From a bacterium UBP2_UBA5202 (GTDB lineage Bacteria; Edwardsbacteria; AC1; EtOH8), in assembly GCA_002412795.1 (NCBI GenBank), contig DHVS01000001.1:1-64000 (forward strand): DNA of 64,000 nucleotides, read 5' to 3'. Positions within the stretch are counted from its first letter, which is position 1, and each line of letters starts with the position of its first letter. The notes below the pieces were generated by a model, which was not told where the DNA came from, ran no database searches, and was given only the letters and a program-made list of their open reading frames with translations. Both the position numbers and the translations under genes were made by a program. Shown piece after piece: positions 1-7,452 of the stretch.

Positions 1-1
1 G

Positions 2-712
2 CCGGTGGCGGGCATCGCCATGGGCCTGGTGATGGAGCAGGGCCGGGTGGCCATCCTCTCCGACATCATGGGGCTGGAGGATCATTTGGGCGACATGGAC
101 TTCAAGGTGGCCGGCACCCGGGACGGCATCACCGCCCTGCAGCTGGACATAAAGGTCCAGGGACTGAACAAGGACATTCTGGAGAAAGCCCTGGCCCAGG
201 CCCACCAGGGACGGATGCACATTTTGGGCGAGATGGAGAAGACCATCTCCGTTCCCAAGGCCGAGATCTCGGTCTATGCGCCCCGGATCCTGGCTTTGAA
301 CGTCCCGGTGGAGAAGATCGGAATGATCATCGGGCCCGGCGGCAAGATGATCCGGGCCCTGCAGGAGGAGTTCTCGGTCAAGATCGACATCAACGACGAC
401 GGCAAGGTGACCATCGCCTCGACCGACGTGGGCGGGGCCCAGGCCTGCTATGAGAAGATCAAGGCCATGACGGTGGAAGCCGAGATGGGCCGGATTTACC
501 AGGGCCGGGTGGTCAAGATCATGAACTTCGGGGCCTTCGTGGAATTCATGCCGGGCACCGAGGGACTGGTCCACATCTCCGAGCTGGACAAGACCAGGGT
601 CAACAAGGTGGAGGACATCGTCAAGGAGGGAGACTCCATCACGGTCAAGCTGATCAAAGTGGATCCCGACACCGGAAAGTACAGCCTGTCCCGCAAGCAG
701 GCCATGGCTTAG
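2..712 (+). CDS. pnp: Polyribonucleotide nucleotidyltransferase, C-terminal part (truncated by window start)
   Basis: PNPase degrades RNA 3'->5' by phosphorolysis and works in mRNA turnover. Only the last ~236 codons are present; the frame is open to the window edge. Visible parts in order: the end of the second RNase PH-like core (motif AGIAMGL, then the DHLGDMDFKVAGT segment typical of the family), a KH domain (IGMIIGPGGKMIRALQ, about codons 100-160) and a C-terminal S1 domain (GRVVKIMNFGAFVEF ... GLVHISEL ... YSLSRKQA). The protein stops right after S1, without the long acidic tail some homologues carry. The gene is followed by a strong hairpin terminator shared with the convergent surface-protein gene. 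The family is certain; the N-terminal part cannot be judged. Confidence 0.97.
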   Translation, partial: PVAGIAMGLVMEQGRVAILSDIMGLEDHLGDMDFKVAGTRDGITALQLDIKVQGLNKDILEKALAQAHQGRMHILGEMEKTISVPKAEISVYAPRILALNVPVEKIGMIIGPGGKMIRALQEEFSVKIDINDDGKVTIASTDVGGAQACYEKIKAMTVEAEMGRIYQGRVVKIMNFGAFVEFMPGTEGLVHISELDKTRVNKVEDIVKEGDSITVKLIKVDPDTGKYSLSRKQAMA

Positions 713-745
713 TTTTTCGTTTAATACAGGCAGAAGGTCATAAGA

Positions 746-774
746 AAAGCGCCCCGCATAGTGCGGGGCGCTTT
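746..774. terminator. Bidirectional intrinsic terminator between pnp and the convergent surface-protein gene
   Basis: A 12-bp perfect stem (AAAGCGCCCCGC / GCGGGGCGCTTT) with a five-base loop is flanked by A and T runs on both sides. It can therefore end transcription of pnp (+) and of the minus-strand gene ending at 797. Confidence 0.9.
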
Positions 775-796
775 TTCGTTTAGATCAGTCCGGGTT

Positions 797-3700
797 TTAC
801 TTGATCAGGTTCATGGTCCTTGAGGCCGAAGCGCCGTTGGCGGTCAGGCGGTAGAAGTAAACGCCGGCGGCGGCCTGCCGTCCGGATTCATCCCGCCCGT
901 TCCAGGTGATGGTATAGCGTCCCGCCATCTGGGGCCGGTTCACCAGGGTCTTCACCAGCTGCCCGGCCACGTTGTATATCGCCAGCTTCACCGGGCCGTC
1001 CGCCGACAGCTGATAGCCGATGGCGGTGTTGTCCCTTAACGGGTTGGGCCGGTTCTGCATCAGCAGGGTGGCCGAGGGCAGAGCAAAGGAACTGCCCAGC
1101 ACGCCCTTGGCGTAATCGGACTGGCCCGCCACGATCTTGAATTCCCTGACCTTTTCGCCGGGCTCGGGAGTAAAGCTGTAAGTATTGTTGTCTTTGACGT
1201 TCACCGAAACCTGGCGGCTGAGGTCGGCCAGGTAACACTCCGTTCCAGCCGGGAATTCCACCGGCAGGGTGATGGTCATTTTGGTCTGGCCCTGGCAGTC
1301 CACCGCAAAGTCCCAGGTCTGGCCGTCGCCCAGCTCCGGACGGATGTCGGTGCAGAACTTGTCATCTGCCAGGCGGAAATAACCTGAGGTCCCGGTCAGG
1401 CCGGAGGGCGGCTCGGGATAGTCATACCGGTCGCGCTGGACCAAGGCATCGCTGCTGAGCCCGAAGCTGTTATTGTCCATGCCGGAGCTGTTCTCAACCG
1501 TTACCGCCGCCTGCCAGCCGTCGGGAGACTTTGCTTTTGCCGTTTTGATATTCTTCTTTTTGGCCGAGGCCGGGTATATTTCTAACTGAGTGGGATATCC
1601 GTTGTCGTTCCGGAAGCTGAAACCCTGAGAACCGGCGAAGCTCATGTTGGCTGTGACCTCATTCGGCAGTACCCATCGGGTTCCGTCGTAATAATACGGC
1701 CCGGACACCCCGCCGGGGACATAGACATTCATCCAGTTGATGTCGAACATGAAGGGGCTGCCGATGTCGTTCCAGCCCGGTTCCAGGATTAGGCTGCAGG
1801 GTTTGGACTGGTTGAAATTGCCGTAGCTGCTGTCCGGCCCTTCAAAATTGATATTGACCGGGCCGCCCAGCCGGTGCCGAAGCCAGTAGGCCTGCCCCAG
1901 CTTGCTGATGTTGCCGCTGCTGAAGCCCGGTATCTCGACATAGCTCATGTTCCAGTAGAACAGTCGCCATTTGGTGTTGTCGTAGTATCCCAGCTCGTTC
2001 TCCATCTGTCCGTAGATATTGGTCCCCCGGGCGTCGGCCGGTATGGATATCATGTGCCACTGGTCGTTGGGCACGGCTGTGCCGATCGGGGTGGTACCGA
2101 CAGCAAAATGCACCGAATGAATGTAATAATCGCCGCTGGACGGGTAATAACTGTAATTGCCAACAGCGTCAGCGGCAACGACTTGGTACTGCAGGCCCCG
2201 GGGGAGCACGTCAGTGCCGGGAACAGCGCACTCGTAGTTCCCTGATCCAGACAAGAACATCGAGCTGCTGTTGGTATAGCCGCCATAGCCGGCCGGGCCC
2301 CAGTACAGGGTCACCGGACCCATGGCGAGATCATCGGTGATGTGGACCCCAAAGGTGAATCCCGAGCCGGCATTAAGGTAACTGTAATTGATGTCGGGCA
2401 CCGAGATGACGGGCGGGGTGACGTCGTTGACCGCGGTCTGGAAGCTCAAACCATAGCTGGAGACCATGTCGTTAAGGGCCAGATCGGTGGCACTGGTGAC
2501 AGTGAAACTGACCGACTGGCCGGAACCGAAGTTGTTATGGTAGAGTGTGATGGTGTCTCCGGCAGCATTCCATGAGTTGCTCCAGCCTCCGGGATCGGGG
2601 GAACAGTTAAAGTTAAAGGAGCCGGAGCCGAAGGCCTGACTCACTGGCTCGGAGAAACCTATCACGATCTCGCGCCCGACCGGCACCGATAGCTCTCCGT
2701 TGGATGGCTCGGTGTATGTCACCCAGGGAGCCGTCTGGTCTATGGTGAAGCTTTGGATGCTGTGGTATCCCGAGTGGTTGCCGGCCGAGTCCAGGGCCTC
2801 CACCCTCCAATAGTAGGTGGCTTCACCATGGGAAGATAGGTTCACGGTGGTCCCGGTTGCTGTCTTGCCGGGATCATCGATCAGCACCGCGGCAAAGGTC
2901 GGGTCCCAGGCGATCTGCAGATGGTATTTGTCAACACCGTCCACCGCAAACCAGGAGAAATAAACGCTGGAGTTGTTGGTGAATGATCCGTCTGATGGGG
3001 TGGAAGGTATCGGCTGGTCGGGCGGGGTAAGGTCCAGGGTCAGTTTACGCACCGGCGACCACAGCGAACTGTCGGACAAAGCGTTATTGTACGACATGAC
3101 CCTCCAGTAAAAATCGCCCTCCGGAGAAACGGACACTCCGCCCGTTACGGTATCCATATTGGTGGCCGTAATGTAATTAAGGATGTCTATGGTACTGAAG
3201 CTCTGGTCGGTTGAGACCTGTATCCGGTAACGCCCGGCGTCCGGCACCGACCTCCAGACGAAGCTCGCAGAGGTGTTGTTAGTAACGGCATTGTGCGGCG
3301 GTGAAACCAGCAGCGGCGGATTGGGAGCCAGCGGGTGGTAGGCCCAGACGCTGTCGCTTATCTGGCTGGTATTAGCGTTAATCCCGCCGAAGATGTAAAT
3401 AATTTCGCCGTAAGCGGCCGCCCCGGCCTGACGCAGAGGCTCGGGCAGGGAGTCGCCCAGACTCCAAGTATTGGTCACCGGGTCATAGATATCCACCCGG
3501 CGGGTGGTGGTATTCGACATATCCACTACCCCGCCCATCACGTAGATCTTGTTATTCACCACCGCCCCGGCCGCCAACGCCCGAGCCGGGCCGGGTATGG
3601 GAGCCCGAGTGTTCCAGGTGCCGGGATAGCCGGTGCTGTCGTATTCGATCACTGAATTCAAAATGTTGCTGATCTGGGTGTACCCCCCGATCACGTAGAT

Positions 3701-4306
3701 ATGAGGCTTCCCGTCCCCCCCAGTGGCAGTGGCCACCACCGCACTCCGGCGGCCCTGGGGCATGGCTTTGACGTAAATGGGCGGCCCACCCAGGGGGTCC
3801 AGGCGTTCTACGGTGGAATCAGCAGTGGTCCCGTCGACGGTTCCTCCCACCGCGTATAGATAATTCCCATAAAGCTTCACCAGGCCATGGTACATCCTGG
3901 GCGACAGAGAATAGCCGGCCAGGGTATCCCAGTTGTGAACATACTGGGCGAACTTCATCAAGCGGTTGTTCATTCTCATCTCATCGGAGTTCCAGCCTCC
4001 GTGGCAATAGACCGTGTCCCCCACGCTCACCGCAGCGGCCCCGGTCAGGCTGAACGGCAGCCCGGCCAGCCCGGAGAAACCGTTTCCGAATTGGTAATGG
4101 GAGGCCATGTTGGTGGCCCCGCCGAACATTGAGCCGCCGATTACGGCTATGCCGGGCTGGGAGTTGGCGGCGTCATAGTAAAAGTTTACCGCAGCGTCAT
4201 GCACCCCGTCGGGGTTGGGCAGGTGGTTCACCATCTGGTAATACCCGGCCAAGGCCGCCGAGGACAAAGCTGCTGTCAAAACTATGGCTAAAAATATTTT
4301 TTTCAT
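797..4306 (-). CDS. Secreted kelch-repeat / Ig-like surface protein with FlgD-type C-terminal sorting domain
   Basis: A protein of about 1169 residues, presumably exported and placed on the cell surface. A signal peptide (MKKIFLAIVLTAALSSAALA) is followed by kelch-type repeats (about residues 90-335; recurring YVIGG, YVMGG, YIFGG blocks) forming a beta-propeller. Next come two fibronectin-III-like domains (about 345-535, each ending in YYWRV or FYWRV), an SbsA-type Ig domain (TEPSNGELSVPVGREIVIGFSEPV), more beta-rich sequence, and a C-terminal FlgD/T9SS-like domain (LAIYNVAGQLVKTL ... GVYFYRL). A start at 4312 is possible, but the AAGGAGAG Shine-Dalgarno would then touch the start codon; the ATG at 4306 has 8-nt spacing. 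It lies 6-12 bp downstream of the CsgG-like gene, so the two are probably co-transcribed. The ligand of the propeller is unknown. Confidence 0.85.
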   Translation of the reverse strand: MKKIFLAIVLTAALSSAALAGYYQMVNHLPNPDGVHDAAVNFYYDAANSQPGIAVIGGSMFGGATNMASHYQFGNGFSGLAGLPFSLTGAAAVSVGDTVYCHGGWNSDEMRMNNRLMKFAQYVHNWDTLAGYSLSPRMYHGLVKLYGNYLYAVGGTVDGTTADSTVERLDPLGGPPIYVKAMPQGRRSAVVATATGGDGKPHIYVIGGYTQISNILNSVIEYDSTGYPGTWNTRAPIPGPARALAAGAVVNNKIYVMGGVVDMSNTTTRRVDIYDPVTNTWSLGDSLPEPLRQAGAAAYGEIIYIFGGINANTSQISDSVWAYHPLAPNPPLLVSPPHNAVTNNTSASFVWRSVPDAGRYRIQVSTDQSFSTIDILNYITATNMDTVTGGVSVSPEGDFYWRVMSYNNALSDSSLWSPVRKLTLDLTPPDQPIPSTPSDGSFTNNSSVYFSWFAVDGVDKYHLQIAWDPTFAAVLIDDPGKTATGTTVNLSSHGEATYYWRVEALDSAGNHSGYHSIQSFTIDQTAPWVTYTEPSNGELSVPVGREIVIGFSEPVSQAFGSGSFNFNCSPDPGGWSNSWNAAGDTITLYHNNFGSGQSVSFTVTSATDLALNDMVSSYGLSFQTAVNDVTPPVISVPDINYSYLNAGSGFTFGVHITDDLAMGPVTLYWGPAGYGGYTNSSSMFLSGSGNYECAVPGTDVLPRGLQYQVVAADAVGNYSYYPSSGDYYIHSVHFAVGTTPIGTAVPNDQWHMISIPADARGTNIYGQMENELGYYDNTKWRLFYWNMSYVEIPGFSSGNISKLGQAYWLRHRLGGPVNINFEGPDSSYGNFNQSKPCSLILEPGWNDIGSPFMFDINWMNVYVPGGVSGPYYYDGTRWVLPNEVTANMSFAGSQGFSFRNDNGYPTQLEIYPASAKKKNIKTAKAKSPDGWQAAVTVENSSGMDNNSFGLSSDALVQRDRYDYPEPPSGLTGTSGYFRLADDKFCTDIRPELGDGQTWDFAVDCQGQTKMTITLPVEFPAGTECYLADLSRQVSVNVKDNNTYSFTPEPGEKVREFKIVAGQSDYAKGVLGSSFALPSATLLMQNRPNPLRDNTAIGYQLSADGPVKLAIYNVAGQLVKTLVNRPQMAGRYTITWNGRDESGRQAAAGVYFYRLTANGASASRTMNLIK

Positions 4307-4318
4307 TTTCATCTCTCC

Positions 4319-5053
4319 TTATGGCCTGGTTGGCGGGGCTGGGATGGTATTGTCAACCGGGGTCTCCTCGGTGGTCGGATCAGAACTGCCCCCGGCCAGG
4401 GCTGCGGCCGCGCCGCCGGCCCCCAGCAGGCCGATGCCACCCCAGAACCACCACTTTTTGTAGACCGGGCTGCCTCCGGAAGCAGCCGGCTTGGGCATGG
4501 CCTGGGCAGACGGCTTTTTCCCGGCCTTCGGATCCTGTTTGTTCTCGGCTTTCTGGGCCTTTTGGTCAGAGGCCACCGAGTTGGCCAGGGTGTAGGCCAC
4601 GGTCTTCATGGTGCTGGTCAGCAGCTTGTCGATCTCACCGGTGTAATCCTCGGTAACACTGCGCTCGATCCGGCCGGTCTTGACGTCAATCATTCTCAGG
4701 TTCACGGTATAGGTCTTTCCCACCTTGCCCAGGGAGCCGCCGATGATCTTCTGGACCCCGATCAGCTGGCCGATCTCCACCGCGCAGGCGTCGGTGTTGC
4801 AGGCCCCGCTCTGCTGGAAGCCCTGCTCCTTAAGCACGTCCTGCATCTTGCCCCGCTCCATCACGTCAAAGGCCCCGGTGCGGAAAAGCTCGGTGCGCAG
4901 CCGGTCGGAAAGGGCCGAGACCTCGTTCTCGGGCACGCCCTTGGGCTCCATGTCCATCACCGCCACGCTGGCCCTGGTCTGGCCTTGGGCCACCGAGGCC
5001 GCCAGCGGCGAAAGCAGGAGGTTAAGGGCCAAAAATACGGATAGCCATTTCAT
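4319..5053 (-). CDS. CsgG-like periplasmic/outer-membrane protein with C-terminal membrane anchor
   Basis: A 244-residue exported protein with a signal peptide (residues 1-23, ending ASVAQGQ). It has a CsgG/TolB-N-like alpha/beta domain: VAVMDMEP, then LSDRLRTELFRTGAFDVMER, GACNTDACAVEIGQLIGVQKII and LRMIDVKTGRIERS. CsgG relatives form or assist outer-membrane secretion channels. This one ends instead in a low-complexity linker, a hydrophobic glycine/alanine stretch (KWWFWGGIGLLGAGG) and a short tail, so it is more likely an anchored accessory protein than a curli pore. It is the first gene of a two-gene unit with the kelch surface protein, which suggests a role in that protein's export or anchoring (inference). 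A sigma70-type promoter lies 60-90 bp upstream. Confidence 0.8.
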   Translation of the reverse strand: MKWLSVFLALNLLLSPLAASVAQGQTRASVAVMDMEPKGVPENEVSALSDRLRTELFRTGAFDVMERGKMQDVLKEQGFQQSGACNTDACAVEIGQLIGVQKIIGGSLGKVGKTYTVNLRMIDVKTGRIERSVTEDYTGEIDKLLTSTMKTVAYTLANSVASDQKAQKAENKQDPKAGKKPSAQAMPKPAASGGSPVYKKWWFWGGIGLLGAGGAAAALAGGSSDPTTEETPVDNTIPAPPTRP

Positions 5054-5113
5054 GGTTAAGCTCGCTCCATTTTGGTTTATTTATTGTAAAATATCCGGCA
5101 AATATATCTGTTT

Positions 5114-5142
5114 ATGATACTATGAAAGGGGGTTAAAGTCAA
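5114..5142 (-). promoter_or_regulatory. Sigma70-type promoter for the CsgG-like/kelch operon
   Basis: On the minus strand the -35 is TTGACT (5142-5137), followed by a 17-bp spacer and a -10 of TATCAT (5119-5114). The start codon follows about 60 nt downstream, with GGAG about 12 nt before it. Confidence 0.6.
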
Positions 5143-5189
5143 TAATATTTGTCAACTATTTTGGTTTTTGCCGGCCGTCGCTAAAAGTA

Positions 5190-5217
5190 AAAGCCCGGCG
5201 TTGATCTGCCGGGCTTT
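5190..5217 (-). terminator. Intrinsic terminator after the antiporter / secF relic
   Basis: A 10-bp stem (AAAGCCCGGC / GCCGGGCTTT) with an 8-nt loop. It lies just past the stop of the secF relic on the minus strand, in the same relative position as the terminator of the intact secF (6461-6490). It was therefore probably duplicated together with the gene end. Confidence 0.75.
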
Positions 5218-5233
5218 TTTAAGTGCTCAAAAA

Positions 5234-5370
5234 CTATTTCCTGCGTTTGGCGGGCGACTTCATCTCCCAGTCCGCCACCAGGCTGGCCACCAGGAAGAGG
5301 GGGGAGTAAGCGCCGATGACCATGACGAACAGCAGGGGTCTGGCGAAGCCCTGTAAAATAGGGCCGGCCG
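5234..5370 (-). pseudogene. Relic of a secF 3' end (last ~42 codons)
   Basis: Read on the minus strand, this segment encodes ILQGFARPLLF ... VIGAYSPLFLVASLVADW ... KSPAKRRK. It matches the C terminus of the intact SecF at 6507-7439 (ILQDFTKPLIF ... LIGTYSSIFIVAAIVADW ... KSPTKRKK) with 25 of 41 residues identical by hand alignment. The DNA similarity ends at the GGCCGGC near 5365-5371, directly after the antiporter stop codon. No start codon or N-terminal part belongs to it, so it is a leftover fragment rather than a gene. The antiporter lies between the intact secF and this fragment. Confidence 0.75.
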
Positions 5371-5378
5371 GCATAACC

Positions 5379-6374
5379 CTAACCGGAGCCCAGCCTGAAA
5401 AGCACGAAAGCACCGAAAAAATAGAGGACGAAAACGATAAAAGCATCCCAGCCGATAAACCGCAGTCCTTTGCTTTTGGTGGGAAACAGCAGTCCGACCA
5501 GAGAAACCGCCATCATGCACAGGCACAGTGTCGCCGTGAACAGGTGCGACCTTGAGGCCGAAGCCAAAATCGACCCGGGATAGAATATGTCATCCACGAA
5601 GATTATGCCCATATTGAAGACCGTTGAGCCGTAAAAATTTCCCAGGGCCATGCCCGGCAGGCCCAGCCGCAGGGCCGAGACCGAGACCACGAGTTCCGGC
5701 ATGGTGGTGGCCAAGGCCATAAGGATGCTTCCCACAAAACTGCGTCCCCAGCCCATGCCGGTAGCAATTCCATCAGCCACGCTTGGCAGGAAGATGCTGG
5801 CCGCGATTATGAAGACCGCAGCGGTCGAAAAATTCAACACTACCGTCGAAGTGCGGTGCTTGAGGTGTTTCCTCTCCTCCGCCTGTTGGGCCTCAGAATA
5901 TTCGTGGTGATAAATGATGCGCTGGGCCGCCAGGTAAAAAACGAAAATGGCTATGGAAAAGATACCGGTGTCAAACAGGCTGACGGGAAGGAGTTCCCGG
6001 CTGACGAAAATGCCTAAGCCGGCCAGGGCTACCGCTACCATGCCCAAGGCCGCCGACAAAGCCTGCACTTTTCCGGCCCGGGTGGAGATGGCGCCGCGGT
6101 ACATGGTGCTGACCACGGCCACTCCTACCATGTTCATGATGTTGGCCCCGAAGAGATTCCCGATTGCCAGGTCGGGTTGTTTGACGATGGCCGAGGCAGA
6201 GATACCGGCGAACAACTCCGGGAGCGAAGTTACCGCTGAAAGCAACACCAGCCCAATCCAGGAGCCGGTTAGTCCCAGCTTCTCGCCCAGGATATCTCCG
6301 TAGCGGGCCAGCCTAGAACCGGCTATTATGATGACCGCCAGCAACAGACAGAATTCCAGCCATAAAAACAGCAT
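5379..6374 (-). CDS. Calcium/sodium:proton antiporter, CaCA family (YrbG-like)
   Basis: An inner-membrane cation/proton exchanger of about 331 residues and roughly ten membrane spans. It shows the two inverted alpha-repeats that define the CaCA family. The first, near residue 40, reads LLSAVTSLPELFAGISA with GNLFGANIMNM; the second, near 215, reads LMALATTMPELVVSVSA with GNFYGSTVFNMG. The acidic residues in TSLPE and TTMPE are the expected ion-binding positions. The ATG at 6374 was chosen over the upstream 6407 because GGAGGA lies 8 nt before it. The gene has its own promoter with consensus hexamers placed just after the secF terminator. It ends next to a secF relic, so it looks like an insertion downstream of secF. 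Confidence 0.9.
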   Translation of the reverse strand: MLFLWLEFCLLLAVIIIAGSRLARYGDILGEKLGLTGSWIGLVLLSAVTSLPELFAGISASAIVKQPDLAIGNLFGANIMNMVGVAVVSTMYRGAISTRAGKVQALSAALGMVAVALAGLGIFVSRELLPVSLFDTGIFSIAIFVFYLAAQRIIYHHEYSEAQQAEERKHLKHRTSTVVLNFSTAAVFIIAASIFLPSVADGIATGMGWGRSFVGSILMALATTMPELVVSVSALRLGLPGMALGNFYGSTVFNMGIIFVDDIFYPGSILASASRSHLFTATLCLCMMAVSLVGLLFPTKSKGLRFIGWDAFIVFVLYFFGAFVLFRLGSG

Positions 6375-6425
6375 CCGATGTTTCCTCCATGCTATACAGT
6401 TTTGCAATTACCGGAATGGATTTTC

Positions 6426-6455
6426 ATTATAAAAGAAGAGGGGCCGCCCTGTCAA
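6426..6455 (-). promoter_or_regulatory. Consensus sigma70-type promoter for the CaCA antiporter
   Basis: On the minus strand, -35 TTGACA (6455-6450), an 18-bp spacer and -10 TATAAT (6431-6426). Both hexamers match the sigma70 consensus exactly. Transcription would begin near 6420, giving a leader of about 45 nt with a clear Shine-Dalgarno. Confidence 0.8.
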
Positions 6456-6460
6456 GCAAA

Positions 6461-6490
6461 AACCCGCCCCGTTGGATGGCGGGGCGGGTT
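6461..6490 (-). terminator. Intrinsic terminator after secF
   Basis: A 10-bp GC-rich stem (AACCCGCCCC / GGGGCGGGTT) with a 10-nt loop, followed on the minus strand by a T-rich stretch. It lies 17 bp past the secF stop and abuts the antiporter promoter. Confidence 0.8.
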
Positions 6491-6506
6491 TAGAAAATGC
6501 TGTTCT

Positions 6507-7439
6507 TTATTTCTTGCGTTTGGTGGGAGATTTTTTCTCCCAGTCCGCCACGATGGCGGCCACGATGAAGATAGAGGAGTAAGTGCCGATCAGAAGGCCG
6601 AAAATCAGGGGTTTGGTGAAGTCCTGTAATATCCGGCCGGCAAAGAACTGCAGCGATAACAGCACCAGCAACACGGTCAGCACAGTGATCACCGTCCGGC
6701 TCAGGGTTTCGTTGAGGCTGCGGTTGATCAGTTCGCCGTAGGTCTCCTTGTTCGGTTTTTTGACGTTCTCCCGGATCCGGTCGGCCACCACGATGGAATC
6801 GTTGATGGAATAACCGACTATGGTCAAAAGCACCGCCACCGACTGCAGGCTGAACTCCATCCCGGTGATGGAAATGAAGCCGATGGTGCAGATTACATCA
6901 TGGAACAGGGAGGCGACCGCGGCCACCCCGAAGCGGAAGTCAAACCTGATGGCCACGTAGGTCAGAATAGCCAGCAGACCGGCCATCACCGCCCAAAAGG
7001 CGCTCCACTTAAGCTCCTTGCCGATTTTGGGGCCCACTGTCTCGTCGCTGTCCACCGTCAGGGGGTTCTGGGGATATTTCTGGCCCAGCACTTCGGTTAC
7101 TTTCTGGGCAATGGTCTGCTGACCGGCGCCTTCTTTTTCCTTAAGTCCGGTCCGGATCAGAAAGGCGTTCTTGATCAGCTCGGTGTCCTTGATCTTCTGG
7201 ATCTCGGCCCCGGCCAGCCCGGCCTGGGAAAGGGCCAGGCGCAGGTCGTCGGTGGAAATGGGGTCGTTGAAATGGACCTGGAGCAGAGTCCCGCCGGTAA
7301 AGTCCACCCCCATCTTCAGCCCGCCGTGCAGGGCCAGGGAGATGAAGGTAATGACGAACAAGAGCAGAGAAAAGGCGTAGGCCTTGTAGCGGTTCTTGAT
7401 GAATCCGATGTTGGTCCGGTGTTTGAATAATGACAGCAT
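6507..7439 (-). CDS. secF: Protein translocase subunit SecF
   Basis: An inner-membrane partner of SecD that uses the proton gradient to help Sec-dependent export. It has 310 residues, the usual length. The first membrane span (about residues 17-37) is followed by a periplasmic P4-type region starting GVDFTGGTLLQV, then the RND-type membrane bundle with GYSINDSIVVADRIREN (about 212-230) and NRSLNETLSRTVITVLTV. It ends in the basic tail KKSPTKRKK. SD AAGGAG lies about 9 nt before the ATG. The start is 13 bp after the secD stop, so the pair is co-transcribed. A diverged copy of the last ~42 codons lies at 5234-5370 beyond the neighbouring antiporter. Confidence 0.97.
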   Translation of the reverse strand: MLSLFKHRTNIGFIKNRYKAYAFSLLLFVITFISLALHGGLKMGVDFTGGTLLQVHFNDPISTDDLRLALSQAGLAGAEIQKIKDTELIKNAFLIRTGLKEKEGAGQQTIAQKVTEVLGQKYPQNPLTVDSDETVGPKIGKELKWSAFWAVMAGLLAILTYVAIRFDFRFGVAAVASLFHDVICTIGFISITGMEFSLQSVAVLLTIVGYSINDSIVVADRIRENVKKPNKETYGELINRSLNETLSRTVITVLTVLLVLLSLQFFAGRILQDFTKPLIFGLLIGTYSSIFIVAAIVADWEKKSPTKRKK

Positions 7440-7452
7440 TTTATCTTTCTCC

